The translations under genes were made by a program, and so were the position numbers. The notes beneath the pieces are model-generated. The model ran no database searches and was not told the origin of the DNA. It saw only the letters and a program-made list of their open reading frames with translations. A DNA stretch of 64,000 nucleotides from Ruegeria sp. HKCCD8929 (GTDB taxonomy: Bacteria > Pseudomonadota > Alphaproteobacteria > Rhodobacterales > Rhodobacteraceae): NCBI RefSeq assembly GCF_013031405.1, contig NZ_WPZY01000002.1, forward strand, positions 310,001 to 374,000. Reading direction: 5' to 3'. Shown here in pieces: positions 33,750 through 42,662 of this stretch; the first letter of the stretch is position 1, and each line of letters opens with the position of its first letter.

Positions 33750-34457
33750 ATGAGTTTCATGAAAGCGCTGGCCTCGGTGGCTGTTGGATTTGCCGCCGCA
33801 AAGGGTCTGGAGAAATACAAGCAGATGGGCGGTATGGCCGGTCTGCAAGACATGATGCAAGGCTCAGGCGGCGGGTTTGGGATGGACCAGCTTGGCAAGA
33901 TGGCCGAGCAGTTCGGCATGCCAGGTGGCGCATCGGGATTGCAGGACATGATCGGCAAGATGGGGCTCGGCGGCGGCGCGGCCGGAGCGGCCGGGCTGGG
34001 CGGACTGCTGAATGCGATGCAGGGGGCGGCCAGAACCGGCGGCCAGCAAACGACCGACATGATGGAGACGGTTTTTCAGGGCACCCCGGCCGGTGCCGCC
34101 ATGGAGGAACAGGCAAAGCTGATGCTGCGCGCCATGATTCAGGCCGCGAAAGCGGATGGAGAGCTGGATGCGCACGAGAAGGATACGATCCTGGGTGAGT
34201 TGGGCGATGACATCAGCGACGCGGAACGGGAATTCGTGCAGGAACAACTGGATGCTCCGATCGACGTGATGGGACTGGCGGCTGCGTCCGGAGCGCCGCT
34301 CAAGACTCAGGTCTACGCGACATCTCTGGCGGCGATTCGGCTGGATAACGCGCGCGAGGCGTCTTATCTGCGGCAGCTTTCCACCGCTCTGGGCCTTTCT
34401 GATGTGGAACGCGATCAGATTCACTCGTATATGGGGGCGCCGAACCTGCCATCCTGA
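33750..34457 (+). CDS. DUF533/TerB-like protein
   Basis: A 235-residue protein. The first 115 residues are Gly/Met/Ala-rich and low in complexity (repeated GGM-, LQDM-like stretches). The C-terminal part (about 118-230) is an all-helical TerB-like domain: AKLMLRAMIQAAKADGELDAHEKDTI, with an acidic D-G-E-L-D-x-H-E metal-binding-like segment (about 139-146), and AREASYLRQLSTALGLS. E. coli YebE is the best-known relative. GGGAGAAG precedes ATG 33750. Its role is unknown; TerB domains are linked to membrane or stress functions. Confidence 0.82.
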   Translation: MSFMKALASVAVGFAAAKGLEKYKQMGGMAGLQDMMQGSGGGFGMDQLGKMAEQFGMPGGASGLQDMIGKMGLGGGAAGAAGLGGLLNAMQGAARTGGQQTTDMMETVFQGTPAGAAMEEQAKLMLRAMIQAAKADGELDAHEKDTILGELGDDISDAEREFVQEQLDAPIDVMGLAAASGAPLKTQVYATSLAAIRLDNAREASYLRQLSTALGLSDVERDQIHSYMGAPNLPS

Positions 34458-34496
34458 ACCGGCGCCGGAATCCGGTGAACCGGGCGGCGTTTGTCC

Positions 34497-34524
34497 TTGA
34501 CATAAGCGGTGCAGGGCGTAAAAG
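34497..34524 (+). promoter_or_regulatory. Sigma-70-like promoter for rpmG
   Basis: TTGACA (34497-34502), 16-base spacer, TAAAAG (34519-34524), 59 bases upstream of the rpmG start. The perfect -35 box stands out in an otherwise featureless spacer. Confidence 0.55.
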
Positions 34525-34583
34525 CGCACGCTCATGAGAATTCAACCGAAAGGCCCCTGCCTTTCCGGACGCAGGAGATAACC

Positions 34584-34751
34584 ATGGCGAAGCCGACGAC
34601 CATCAAGATCCGTCTGAACTCGACCGCGGGCACGGGCCACTTCTACGTGACCAAGAAAAACGCGCGGACCATGACCGAGAAAATGACCGTTCGTAAATAC
34701 GATCCGGTCGCTCGCAAGCATGTCGAGTACAAAGAAGGCAAGATCAAGTAA
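34584..34751 (+). CDS. rpmG: Ribosomal protein bL33
   Basis: A 55-residue large-subunit ribosomal protein. It starts [20 protein letters not shown] with SD GCAGGAG, and contains the family pattern [15 protein letters not shown] and [14 protein letters not shown]. It lacks the CxxC zinc pairs, so it is the zinc-independent form. It has its own promoter and an intrinsic terminator, so it is monocistronic. Confidence 0.97.
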   Translation: MAKPTTIKIRLNSTAGTGHFYVTKKNARTMTEKMTVRKYDPVARKHVEYKEGKIK

Positions 34752-34780
34752 GCCTTCCGAAAGACTGGACAAAATCTGTG

Positions 34781-34815
34781 AAAGGGTCACGTTGCGGCGT
34801 GACCCTTTTCGTTTT
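34781..34815 (+). terminator. Intrinsic terminator after rpmG
   Basis: Perfect 11-bp stem AAAGGGTCACG (34781-34791) with CGTGACCCTTT (34798-34808), 6-base loop, followed by TTTCGTTTT. It lies 30 bases after the rpmG stop. Confidence 0.9.
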
Positions 34816-34820
34816 GCGAG

Positions 34821-35312
34821 GTGAGTGTGGAACTTCTTGTCCGGCCTTCCACAGCAGCGGATATCGCGGCGGTCGACGCGCTGCTGGCGCGTGCTTACCC
34901 AAAGCTGCTCAAACACGACTACGCGCCGTCGGTTCTGGTGACCGCTTTGCCGCTGATCAGCCGGGCGCAACCGGCGCTGCTGACCTGTGGGACGTATTAT
35001 GTGGCGGAGGGCGACGGAGCGATTCTGGGGGCTGGCGGCTGGACAAGGGACAGGAGCCTGAAAGAGCTGGGACATATCCGTCACGTGGTCACCGATGACC
35101 GCGCGGTCCGGCGCGGCGTGGGGCGGGCGATTCTGTCACATATCCTGATCCAGGCGGGTGCGGCGGGGATCACCGAACTGGAATGCTGGTCCACCTTTAC
35201 CGCCGAGCCTTTCTACGCCGCGATGGGGTTCCGGTCCGAAGGTCCGATGGAGGTTGCGTTGCAACCGGGCATCAGCTTTCCGGCAATTCGTATGAGACAG
35301 AGCTTGTCATGA
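34821..35312 (+). CDS. GNAT-family N-acetyltransferase
   Basis: A 163-residue acetyl-CoA-dependent acetyltransferase. GNAT motif A is seen as GHIRHVVTDDRAVRRGVGRAIL (about 84-105; the R-G-V-G-R acetyl-CoA loop), and the C-terminal FYAAMGFRSEGPMEV (about 132-146) is motif B. The start is GTG 34821 or GTG 34827; GAGGTG immediately upstream favours the second. The substrate is unknown. Confidence 0.85.
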   Translation: MSVELLVRPSTAADIAAVDALLARAYPKLLKHDYAPSVLVTALPLISRAQPALLTCGTYYVAEGDGAILGAGGWTRDRSLKELGHIRHVVTDDRAVRRGVGRAILSHILIQAGAAGITELECWSTFTAEPFYAAMGFRSEGPMEVALQPGISFPAIRMRQSLS

Positions 35313-35363
35313 CGGGGCCGCTGCCGTTACGGTTCACAAGTCCGCCACAACGCTCTGACTGTC

Positions 35364-35876
35364 ATGAAAAAAATCCTTCTGCCCGCGCTCGCCTTCGTTA
35401 CGCTTTCTGCCTGCGAAGATATCTGGAACCGAGAAGGGGTCGGATTCACCGGCATCGATGGCGAGCCCCGGACAATCGTCGAGAGCCGCGAGGCAGCGGG
35501 TTTTGTTGCCAGTCGCGACAGTGTTCCGGCTGAGCTGGCCGGGCTGACCACGCCTCAATTGCTGACCGAAGAGACCGATCCCGCCAAGGTTGCGGGCGTG
35601 GCGATTGACAATGGCGGGCGGGTGCCCGGACAGGCGGTCGAGATCGGAGGCGATCGACAAACCCTGATGCTAAGCACCGTGAGCGTCAACAATGTGCTGT
35701 ATGCGGTCCTGCGAACCCCGGAAGGTGCGGCTGACCGGATGGATGTCAGCACGGGGCCCCGGTTTGCAGCGTCGATTCCGCGTCTGACAGGGTGCCTGAT
35801 CGGTGGGAACGTCTATCAGAAGGGCACATCGAGCCTGCGCACCAGTGGCTTTGCAGCTCCTTTGAACTGCAGATAA
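35364..35876 (+). CDS. Predicted lipoprotein of unknown function
   Basis: A 170-residue protein with the signal MKKILLPALAFVTLSAC and a lipobox cysteine at residue 17. The remainder has no domain I recognise. Two cysteines near the end (TGCLIGG, about 142, and the final APLNCR) could form a disulfide. It follows the GNAT gene by 51 bases on the same strand. Confidence 0.75.
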   Translation: MKKILLPALAFVTLSACEDIWNREGVGFTGIDGEPRTIVESREAAGFVASRDSVPAELAGLTTPQLLTEETDPAKVAGVAIDNGGRVPGQAVEIGGDRQTLMLSTVSVNNVLYAVLRTPEGAADRMDVSTGPRFAASIPRLTGCLIGGNVYQKGTSSLRTSGFAAPLNCR

Positions 35877-35909
35877 GGCACCGCCCGGTCGCCTGATTGG
35901 CAACCGAAT

Positions 35910-36380
35910 CTAGACCCGCCATTCCGCAAAGATCACCGCAGGCTCAAAGCCTGACGCGGCCATGAGCGCTGCGGAAGCAATGTTGAAGCTGGCATAGGTG
36001 GTGGCGATGACCGGAATGTCGTCTGGATCGAGCCGATCCCGGATGGCTGCGATCAGCGCCGTTCCGATACCTTGTCGCCGGTGTTCCGTATCCACGCTGA
36101 CATGATGCAGCATGGCGCGGGTTTCGGCAGGCCTCAGTGGGGATGCGGGACGGCGTTCGATTTCATAGACGGCGTAGCCGGTGAGCTTGCCGACGGTTTC
36201 ATATCCCAGCGCGTGGATGTCAGGTTGGGCCAGCCAGTCGGCAAGCCACGGAGCAATTTCGGAATCAGCCGGAAATGGATTGAAGCGCCGAGGCTGATGC
36301 AGAACGTGCAGGTCGTGCACCTGGCGCAAGAGCGGGATCAGGCGGTGGACCTCTGCAGCAGGAATCTCGATGATCGACAT
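35910..36380 (-). CDS. GNAT-family N-acetyltransferase
   Basis: A 156-residue acetyltransferase. Motif A is LHHVSVDTEHRRQGIGTALI (about 93-112), with the Q-G-I-G-T acetyl-CoA loop; the C-terminal ASAALMAASGFEPAVIF (about 135-151) is motif B. It is convergent with the lipoprotein gene. It lies after the terminator of the BI-1 gene, so it needs its own promoter between 36381 and 36404 or read-through from upstream. Confidence 0.87.
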   Translation of the reverse strand: MSIIEIPAAEVHRLIPLLRQVHDLHVLHQPRRFNPFPADSEIAPWLADWLAQPDIHALGYETVGKLTGYAVYEIERRPASPLRPAETRAMLHHVSVDTEHRRQGIGTALIAAIRDRLDPDDIPVIATTYASFNIASAALMAASGFEPAVIFAEWRV

Positions 36381-36404
36381 GGCACTGTCTCGTCCGTGAA
36401 ATAG

Positions 36405-36434
36405 AAAAGGGCGGGTTCTTTGGAACCCGCCCTT
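36405..36434 (-). terminator. Intrinsic terminator of the BI-1 gene
   Basis: Perfect 12-bp stem (36407-36418 with 36423-36434) with a 4-base loop. Read on the minus strand it is followed by a short T-run (AAAA on the plus strand, 36405-36408). It lies 25 bases after the BI-1 stop codon. Confidence 0.85.
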
Positions 36435-36459
36435 GGCAATTGTGATATCCGGTGTCGCG

Positions 36460-37236
36460 TTATTCGCGGCTACCCATCAACTGGAGCAGGAACATGAACA
36501 TGTTGATGAAGTCCAGATAGAGGCTCAGCGCGCCCATGATGGCAGCCTTGCCCAGCCACTCCTGATCGCCGGAATGGGCCATCTGCAGATAGGTGTTCTT
36601 GATGCTCTGCGTGTCATAGGCGGTAAGGCCTGCAAAGATCAGAACGCCGATCACCGAGATGGCAAAGGCCACAGCCGACGAGGCGAGGAAGATGTTGACG
36701 ATCATGGCAACGATCAGGCCGATCAGACCCATGATCAGGAAGGTGCCCATCCCCGACAGGTCCTTCTTGGTGGTGTAGCCATAGAGCGACAGACCGGCGA
36801 AGGCGATTGCGGTGATCAGGAACACCTGAATGATGGACTGGCCGGTGAAGACCAGAAAGATCGAGCTGATAGAAAGGCCCATCACGGCGGCAAAGGCGTA
36901 GAACACCACCTGCGCGCCCGCGGCCGACAACCGGTTGATCGCAGCGCCGAAGCCAAAGACAAAGGCCAGCGGGGCAAACATGATGACCCATTTCAACGGC
37001 GAGGCGTAGATCGAGTACCCGAACGAGGTCAGGTATTTGTCTGCGCTCAGCTGCGCAGCCGCTGCCGACGGATCGGTGGTGACCGCCAGACCCGAAATGG
37101 CCCAGGCCGCCAGGAAGGTGATCAGCATGCCTACGGACATTGTGCCGTAGACTTTGTTCATATGGGCGCGTAGGCCCTCGTCAATCTGGGCGGCGCGTAC
37201 GCCCGCGCCCGTCCGGATTGTGTCGAATTCAGCCAT
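36460..37236 (-). CDS. Bax inhibitor-1/YccA family membrane protein
   Basis: A 258-residue seven-helix inner-membrane protein of the TMBIM family. ATG 37236 follows GGGAGACC. It starts MAEFDTIRTGAGVRAAQIDEGLRAHM, and the helices run from about 32 to 245. The pattern includes FGFGAAINRLS, GLTAYDTQSIKNTYLQM (about 203-219; the conserved aspartate of the di-aspartyl calcium/pH sensor) and LYLDFINMFMFLLQLMG. Bacterial homologues (YccA, BsYetJ) affect FtsH proteolysis or calcium leak. It is monocistronic, ending at a strong terminator. Confidence 0.92.
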   Translation of the reverse strand: MAEFDTIRTGAGVRAAQIDEGLRAHMNKVYGTMSVGMLITFLAAWAISGLAVTTDPSAAAAQLSADKYLTSFGYSIYASPLKWVIMFAPLAFVFGFGAAINRLSAAGAQVVFYAFAAVMGLSISSIFLVFTGQSIIQVFLITAIAFAGLSLYGYTTKKDLSGMGTFLIMGLIGLIVAMIVNIFLASSAVAFAISVIGVLIFAGLTAYDTQSIKNTYLQMAHSGDQEWLGKAAIMGALSLYLDFINMFMFLLQLMGSRE

Positions 37237-37397
37237 TGGGGTCTCCCTACAATAGTCCGTTGTCTGCGCAGGCGTGTACCTGCAACTCTCGGAACAAATA
37301 TCGGAGAGGAAGCCCCCCAATTCAAGCCTTTCGAGCTGTTTCTTGCACGCAAAACCCGACATTTCGAACCAAAACACTCGGGTTGTGCGTGCGTGGG

Positions 37398-37607
37398 TCA
37401 GCGAAGCCAGGTTTCTGGCGCGTCCCAGATCGGCCGGCGCACTTCGCGGTCGACCTGATCGCGGGTGAGTCCCAGGTCCTTCAGAGCCGCATCATCAAGG
37501 CGTTCCAGCGCGCGACGCTGACGCCAAACGGCGAACAGACGTTTCACTGCGGCCAGACGGGATGTGCGGACAGGGCGGCAGGTGTGTGATGCAGTGGTCA
37601 GTGCCAT
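37398..37607 (-). CDS. DUF1127 small protein
   Basis: A 69-residue basic protein. The DUF1127 core lies at about 27-58: VWRQRRALERLDDAALKDLG, the arginine-rich form. Short DUF1127 proteins of this type bind RNA and affect sRNA and stress physiology in Rhodobacter and Agrobacterium. AAAGGAAA lies upstream of ATG 37607. It is divergent from the LysR gene across a 126-base spacer, so that regulator may act on it. Confidence 0.88.
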   Translation of the reverse strand: MALTTASHTCRPVRTSRLAAVKRLFAVWRQRRALERLDDAALKDLGLTRDQVDREVRRPIWDAPETWLR

Positions 37608-37733
37608 GATGTATTTCCTTTCCGTACTTTTGATGGGTTTTGACTGTTTCATCAATTTCCTTGATCAATATGGGAGAATGTGGTTCATTCTCAAAACGAA
37701 TGTTTCTGATGTTTATCATCAAGGATCGTGATT

Positions 37734-38612
37734 ATGAGAAATTTGGACATCACCACCTTGCGCTCGTTTGTAGCGGTGGCTGACAATGGCGGCGTCACCC
37801 GCGCCGCAGGATTCCTGCACCTAACGCAATCCGCCGTATCCATGCAGCTCAAGCGACTGGAAGAGTTGCTGGGGCTCGAACTGCTGGACCGCAGTGGCCG
37901 CGGCATTGCGCTCACCGCCTCGGGTGAACAGCTTCTGGCCTATGCCCGCCGGATGGTGGCCCTGAATGACGAGGTGATCGGGCGGCTCACGGATCAGGCC
38001 TTTGAGGGCGAGGTGGTTTTGGGCGTGCCGCACGACATCGTCTATCCGGCGATTCCGCGGGTGCTGCAGACGTTCAACGCCAATTATCCGCGGGTGAACG
38101 TGAACCTCGCGACCTCGAATACCCGCCAGTTGAAAGAGGAGTTCAATCGCGGCACCTACGATCTGATTCTGACTACCGAAACCGGCGAGGGTGAGGGGGC
38201 AGAGACCATCCATCACATGCCCTTGCGCTGGGTCGGTGCACGCAACGGCTCAGCCTGGCGACAAAGGCCGCTGCGTTTGGGGTTCTGCCGTATCTGCAGT
38301 TTCCGCCCCGTCGCGCTGTCGGCACTGGAAGAGGCCGGGATCGAATGGGAATTGGGTCTGGACAGCGATTCCGACCGCACGGTCGAGGCCACGGTCAGCG
38401 CCGATCTGGCGGTTGGTGTGCTGCTGGAAGGCACTCAACCCGGCCATCAGGAGTTGATTGACCATGGCGGGGCGCTGCCCCGTCTGCCGGTGCAGCACAT
38501 CAACCTCTACGGGGCGGATCGTGTGCGCGAGAAATATGTCGAAGAGCTTGCGGAACTGATCCGGCAGAGTTTTTCGGCGTTGCGCCCGTCGCACATCCGG
38601 GCGGTCGTCTGA
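37734..38612 (+). CDS. LysR-family transcriptional regulator
   Basis: A 292-residue DNA-binding regulator. The N-terminal winged helix-turn-helix (about 3-62: ITTLRSFVAVADNGGVTRAA, LHLTQSAVSMQLKRLE) is followed by a periplasmic-binding-protein-like effector domain from about 90 (FEGEVVLGVPHDIVYPAIPRV). ATG 37734 is preceded by AAGGA at an 8-base spacing; GTG 37728 is an alternative. It is divergent from the DUF1127 gene. The effector is unknown. Confidence 0.92.
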   Translation: MRNLDITTLRSFVAVADNGGVTRAAGFLHLTQSAVSMQLKRLEELLGLELLDRSGRGIALTASGEQLLAYARRMVALNDEVIGRLTDQAFEGEVVLGVPHDIVYPAIPRVLQTFNANYPRVNVNLATSNTRQLKEEFNRGTYDLILTTETGEGEGAETIHHMPLRWVGARNGSAWRQRPLRLGFCRICSFRPVALSALEEAGIEWELGLDSDSDRTVEATVSADLAVGVLLEGTQPGHQELIDHGGALPRLPVQHINLYGADRVREKYVEELAELIRQSFSALRPSHIRAVV

Positions 38613-38616
38613 CGAA

Positions 38617-39573
38617 CTAAGGCGTGATGACAACCTTGCCGGTGGATTTTCGCTCTTTGAGCAGTTGCATGCCCTCGGCGACCCTATCCAGCGGCAAGGT
38701 GTGACTGACATGCGGTTTGATCCGGCCCTCTGCATGCCAAGCGAATAGGGTCCGGAAGCTGTCTCGCACGATCTCGGGACGGAACTTCAGGTAACCACCG
38801 ATGTAAAAGCCGATCACGGTGAGGTTCTTGACCAGCAGATGATTGGCCGGAATCTGTGGCACCTCGCCACCGGCAAACCCGATGGGCAGTAGGCGGCCCT
38901 CGGGGTTGGTGGCGCGAAAGGCCGCATTGAACACGGCGCCGCCGATGGCGTCGTAAACAACGTCGGCGCCGCCCAGTTCCTTGACGCGGGCACGCAAATC
39001 CTCGGAGGCGTCGATCAGATGATCCGCCCCGGCGGCTTTTGCGACGGCAAGCTTGTCCTCGCCCCTTGCCTGCGCAATAACGGTCGCCCCCATCAGCTTG
39101 CCAATCTCGACGGCGGTCAGACCGACCCCACCGGCAGCGCCGGTCACCAACAAGGTCTCGCCGGGTTGCAGGCGTGCGCGGTGCTCCAAAGCGATGTGGC
39201 TGGTGCCGTAAGCGATCTGAAACGCTGCCGCATCTTCGAAAGTCATTGTGTCCGGCAAGGGGATGGCACGATCTGCATCAAAGACACCATAGTCCGCCAA
39301 CCCGCCCTGACCTGAGTAGACGGCGATTCGGTCGCCCGGCTTCAGGTTGCGTACGTTTGTTCCCGGTTTGTCGACAATACCGGCGATTTCCATGCCAAGT
39401 GTAAACGGTGCAGCGGGCGTGTCCTGATACGTACCCTTCTGCATCAGAAGGTCCGCAAAGTTCAGACCGCAGGCGCGGATCGCTACCCGGACCTGATCCG
39501 GCCCCGGCTCGGGCCGGTCAACCTGAACGAGTTCGGCCGGTGCGCCAGGCGCCTCGATTCGATATGCGCGCAT
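38617..39573 (-). CDS. NADPH:quinone oxidoreductase-like medium-chain dehydrogenase
   Basis: A 318-residue zinc-free MDR enzyme (QOR type). Features: MEIAGIVDKPGTNV (about 60-73), and a Rossmann NADPH site LLVTGAAGGVGLTAVEIGKL (about 140-159). The GxGxxG is AAGGVG. It would reduce quinones or enones with NADPH. It is convergent with the LysR gene (4-base gap), so no co-transcription. Confidence 0.92.
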   Translation of the reverse strand: MRAYRIEAPGAPAELVQVDRPEPGPDQVRVAIRACGLNFADLLMQKGTYQDTPAAPFTLGMEIAGIVDKPGTNVRNLKPGDRIAVYSGQGGLADYGVFDADRAIPLPDTMTFEDAAAFQIAYGTSHIALEHRARLQPGETLLVTGAAGGVGLTAVEIGKLMGATVIAQARGEDKLAVAKAAGADHLIDASEDLRARVKELGGADVVYDAIGGAVFNAAFRATNPEGRLLPIGFAGGEVPQIPANHLLVKNLTVIGFYIGGYLKFRPEIVRDSFRTLFAWHAEGRIKPHVSHTLPLDRVAEGMQLLKERKSTGKVVITP

Positions 39574-39919
39574 CTGAAACCCCCTTTTTTTCAGGCTATA
39601 AACCGTTGAAGTGAGGCGAGTGTCAAACCGGTTCCTGCGATACCCGCGCGCTCCTCAATCTTGGCCAAACAGACCCTTCGTTTGCGTTGTGGAAACAGTC
39701 GTTGAGTCGCGCTTACACACACAACCACAAATCTGTGTACGCTGCGTTAGATTCAACCTTCTTGAAATGCAGCAAAAAATTGGCAATATTCAGCCATGGT
39801 GCAGTTCGGGATGCATTTAACGGAATTAGGGAGTTCTTAAACGGCCACCCGCTAGCGTGGCGAGGGAGCTTTTGTGCCAGTGCCCGGATTGTTGTTAGTG
39901 AATGAAGAGGAGAGAACTC
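39574..39919. other. 346-base spacer before the XRE regulator
   Basis: No convincing gene. The segment is visibly richer in A and T than its surroundings. It holds an inverted repeat TACACA (39714-39719) and TGTGTA (39734-39739) with a 14-base spacer, a possible operator for the XRE regulator downstream. The last 20 bases carry a strong SD (AGAGGAGAG) for that gene. Confidence 0.5.
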
Positions 39920-40291
39920 ATGACCCATCCCGTCGATGTCCATGTGGGCAAGCGCGTGCGTCATCGCCGCTGGCTCATCGGCATGACCCAGCAGCAGCTG
40001 GCCGAACAGGTTGGTATCAAGTTTCAGCAGATTCAAAAGTATGAAACCGGTGCGAACCGGGTCAGCGCATCACGTCTGTGGGACATCGCAGAGGCTCTGG
40101 ATGTTCAGGTGAGCTTCTTTTTCGAAGGTCTGGATGAAAGCCACAAAGAGACACCGGAAAAGCGCAACGTGCCTGCGGATCTCATGGGCGACAAGGAAGC
40201 TCTGGATCTCGTGCGCTCATACTATGCAATTCCGGAAAACCAGCGCCGTCGCCTGTTTGAACTGGCGCGCGTGCTGAGCGACGTCGCCTGA
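39920..40291 (+). CDS. XRE-family transcriptional regulator
   Basis: A 123-residue repressor-type DNA-binding protein. The helix-turn-helix lies at about 10-65: RRWLIGMTQQQLAEQVGIKF, QIQKYETGANRVSASRLWDIA. A short helical C-terminus follows (ALDLVRSYYAIPENQRRRLFELARVL). ATG 39920 has the SD AGAGGAGAG. It resembles the compact XRE regulators common in Rhodobacteraceae chromosomes, and no phage genes are nearby. The target is unknown; the inverted repeat in its leader suggests autoregulation. Confidence 0.9.
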   Translation: MTHPVDVHVGKRVRHRRWLIGMTQQQLAEQVGIKFQQIQKYETGANRVSASRLWDIAEALDVQVSFFFEGLDESHKETPEKRNVPADLMGDKEALDLVRSYYAIPENQRRRLFELARVLSDVA

Positions 40292-40334
40292 TACGGGCTT
40301 GACTTCGCCGGTCGCGGGACGCACGGGTGTATGC

Positions 40335-41126
40335 ATGACACCTGGCTGGCTCAGCGATCTCGACATAGCAGAATTGATGGCAGATGCCGCCCGGTCGGCA
40401 ATTCTGCCATTTTTTCGTTCCGCCGATCTTGATACCCAAAACAAGCTGCAGGCTGGCTTTGATCCGGTGACGGTTGCAGACCGGGCAGCCGAGGAAGCCA
40501 TGCGCGAGGTACTGCGCCAGCATCGTCCCGAGGACGGTATCTGGGGCGAGGAGTTCGGACAGCAGGCCGGGCAGAGCGGTCGAACCTGGGTGCTGGATCC
40601 GATCGACGGCACCCGTGCCTTCATCAGCGGCACACCGACCTGGGGTGTGCTGATTGCGCTTTCCGGCGAAAACGGGCCTGAGCTGGGCATTATTGATCAG
40701 CCCTATATCGGCGAACGCTTTGTGGGTGGCGGTGGTGAGGCGCGCATGTCCGGCCCCAAGGGATCGGTTGCGTTGAAAACCCGCGATACAAAGGCCCTTG
40801 ATCAGGCCCTTCTGTTCACCACGTTCCCCGAGGTTGGAACGCCCGAAGAAGGCGCAGCCTTTCGCGCGGTTGCCGAACACGTGAAGCTCACGCGGTACGG
40901 GATGGATTGTTATGCCTATGCGCTGCTGGCGGCTGGGCAGATCGATCTGGTAATCGAGGCCGGATTGAACGCCTATGACATCCAGGCCCCCATCGCCGTG
41001 ATCGAAGCAGCAGGCGGTATTGTGACGGACTGGCAGGGTGGTCCGGCGCACCAGGGGGGAAGGGCCTTGGCCGCCGCGAATGCCGATGTTCACGCGGCCG
41101 CACTGGACATTCTCGCTCGCGCCTGA
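40335..41126 (+). CDS. hisN: Inositol-monophosphatase-family phosphatase, likely histidinol-phosphatase
   Basis: A 263-residue magnesium-dependent phosphatase. Metal-site motifs: GEEFG (E72-E73), WVLDPIDGTRAF (D88, D91) and the C-terminal LNAYDIQAPIAVIEAAGG (about 214-231). The pattern is that of the HisN-type histidinol-phosphatases of alphaproteobacteria, but inositol or other phosphate esters are possible. ATG 40335 is chosen over a TTG at 40299. It starts 43 bases after the XRE gene on the same strand. Confidence 0.82.
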   Translation: MTPGWLSDLDIAELMADAARSAILPFFRSADLDTQNKLQAGFDPVTVADRAAEEAMREVLRQHRPEDGIWGEEFGQQAGQSGRTWVLDPIDGTRAFISGTPTWGVLIALSGENGPELGIIDQPYIGERFVGGGGEARMSGPKGSVALKTRDTKALDQALLFTTFPEVGTPEEGAAFRAVAEHVKLTRYGMDCYAYALLAAGQIDLVIEAGLNAYDIQAPIAVIEAAGGIVTDWQGGPAHQGGRALAAANADVHAAALDILARA

Positions 41127-41242
41127 ACCGGCTTGTTTTCTGGGCACCCGAGGATTAGCCTGCCCGCGGCCGGTTCTTGAGCCCGTTTTCCATCGGCCCA
41201 CACACACTTCCATGAGACGGGTGCCTGAAAAGGAGTGTGTTC

Positions 41243-42595
41243 ATGACCGATATCCTGATCCGCAATGCCGATACCATCCTGACGATGGATGACAAGCGCA
41301 GCGAGTTGAGCAATGCCGACATCCTGATCCGAAACGGCGCAGTCGCCGCCGTTGGAACGAATCTGGGTAACACTGTTGCAGCCTTGCCGGATACGATTAT
41401 CCACGAGGCGAAGGGCTGCGTCGTTACCCCGGGTCTGGTCAACACCCATCACCATCTCTACCAGACCCTGACCCGGGCGGTGCCGGGCGGGCAGGATGCG
41501 CTGCTTTTTGGCTGGCTACGCACGCTCTATCCGATCTGGGCCCGGTTTGGCCCCGAGGAGATGTTCGTCTCGGCCCAGATCGGGTTGGCGGAGCTTGCGC
41601 TGTCGGGCTGCACGCTCAGTTCGGACCATCTCTACCTGTACCCGAATGGCTGCCGGCTGGACGACACGATTGCCGCCGCCGCCGAACTGGGGATGCGCTT
41701 CCATCCCACACGGGGCGCGATGAGCATCGGGGAGAGTGCCGGTGGCCTGCCGCCTGACAGTCTGGTTGAGGGAGAGCAGGAGATTCTCAACGACATGATC
41801 CGCGTGGTGGACAGGTTCCACGACGGGTCCGAAGGCTCTATGTGCCGGGTCGGGCTGGCCCCGTGCTCACCCTTTTCGGTTAGCCGGGATCTGATGCGTG
41901 ACGCGGCGTTGCTGGCGCGGGACAAGGGCGTGATGCTGCACACCCATCTGGCCGAAAACGACGAGGACATCGCCTATTCCGAGGCGCAGTTCGGTTGCCG
42001 TCCCGGTCAATATGCCGAGGAACTGGGCTGGACCGGGCCGGATGTGTGGCACGCCCACTGCGTGAAACTCGATGGGCAGGAGATCGACCTTTTTGCCAGA
42101 ACACGCACCGGTGTAGCCCACTGCCCCTGTTCGAATTGCCGTCTGGGTTCGGGTATCGCGCCGGTGCGGGCGATGCGGGATGCGGGAGTGCCGGTGGGGC
42201 TGGGCGTGGATGGCTCGGCCTCGAACGACAGCGGCAATCTGATGGCTGAGGCGCGTCAGGCAATGTTGCTGCAACGGGTGGCATGCGGTGCAGACGCGAT
42301 GTCGGCCCGCGAAGCGCTTGAGATCGCTACACGCGGCGGCGCCGACGTGCTGGGCCGCCCGGATTGCGGACGTCTCGCCCCCGGCAAGCGTGCCGATATC
42401 GCGGTCTGGGACACCACCGGCATCGACTGCGCCGGAAGCTGGGACCCGGCTGCCCTGTTGCTGGCCGGGCCGACCCGCGTTAAGCATCTGTTTGTCGAGG
42501 GACGCCAGATCGTGCACGATGGTCAGATCACCTCGATTGATCTGCCGACCGTCATCGAGCGGCAGAACCGGTTGGCACGCGCCCTTCGATCCTGA
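41243..42595 (+). CDS. 8-oxoguanine deaminase (amidohydrolase family)
   Basis: A 450-residue zinc deaminase that would convert 8-oxoguanine to urate. AAGGAG precedes ATG 41243. The metal motif is TPGLVNTHHHLYQTLTRA (about 62-79, HxH at 69/71). Further ligands lie in LHTHLAEN (about 233-240), HAHCVKL and the GLGVDGSASND (about 319-329) aspartate. The LYQTLTRAVPGGQD signature is that of 8-oxoguanine deaminases and hydroxydechloroatrazine ethylaminohydrolases. It is convergent with guaD, which suggests a purine-salvage neighbourhood. Confidence 0.85.
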   Translation: MTDILIRNADTILTMDDKRSELSNADILIRNGAVAAVGTNLGNTVAALPDTIIHEAKGCVVTPGLVNTHHHLYQTLTRAVPGGQDALLFGWLRTLYPIWARFGPEEMFVSAQIGLAELALSGCTLSSDHLYLYPNGCRLDDTIAAAAELGMRFHPTRGAMSIGESAGGLPPDSLVEGEQEILNDMIRVVDRFHDGSEGSMCRVGLAPCSPFSVSRDLMRDAALLARDKGVMLHTHLAENDEDIAYSEAQFGCRPGQYAEELGWTGPDVWHAHCVKLDGQEIDLFARTRTGVAHCPCSNCRLGSGIAPVRAMRDAGVPVGLGVDGSASNDSGNLMAEARQAMLLQRVACGADAMSAREALEIATRGGADVLGRPDCGRLAPGKRADIAVWDTTGIDCAGSWDPAALLLAGPTRVKHLFVEGRQIVHDGQITSIDLPTVIERQNRLARALRS

Positions 42596-42662
42596 GCCGG
42601 TTGCATGTCAGTTACTGGAGATATTCTCGACAGAAGCACGCGTCTCGGGACGCGTCTTCTTA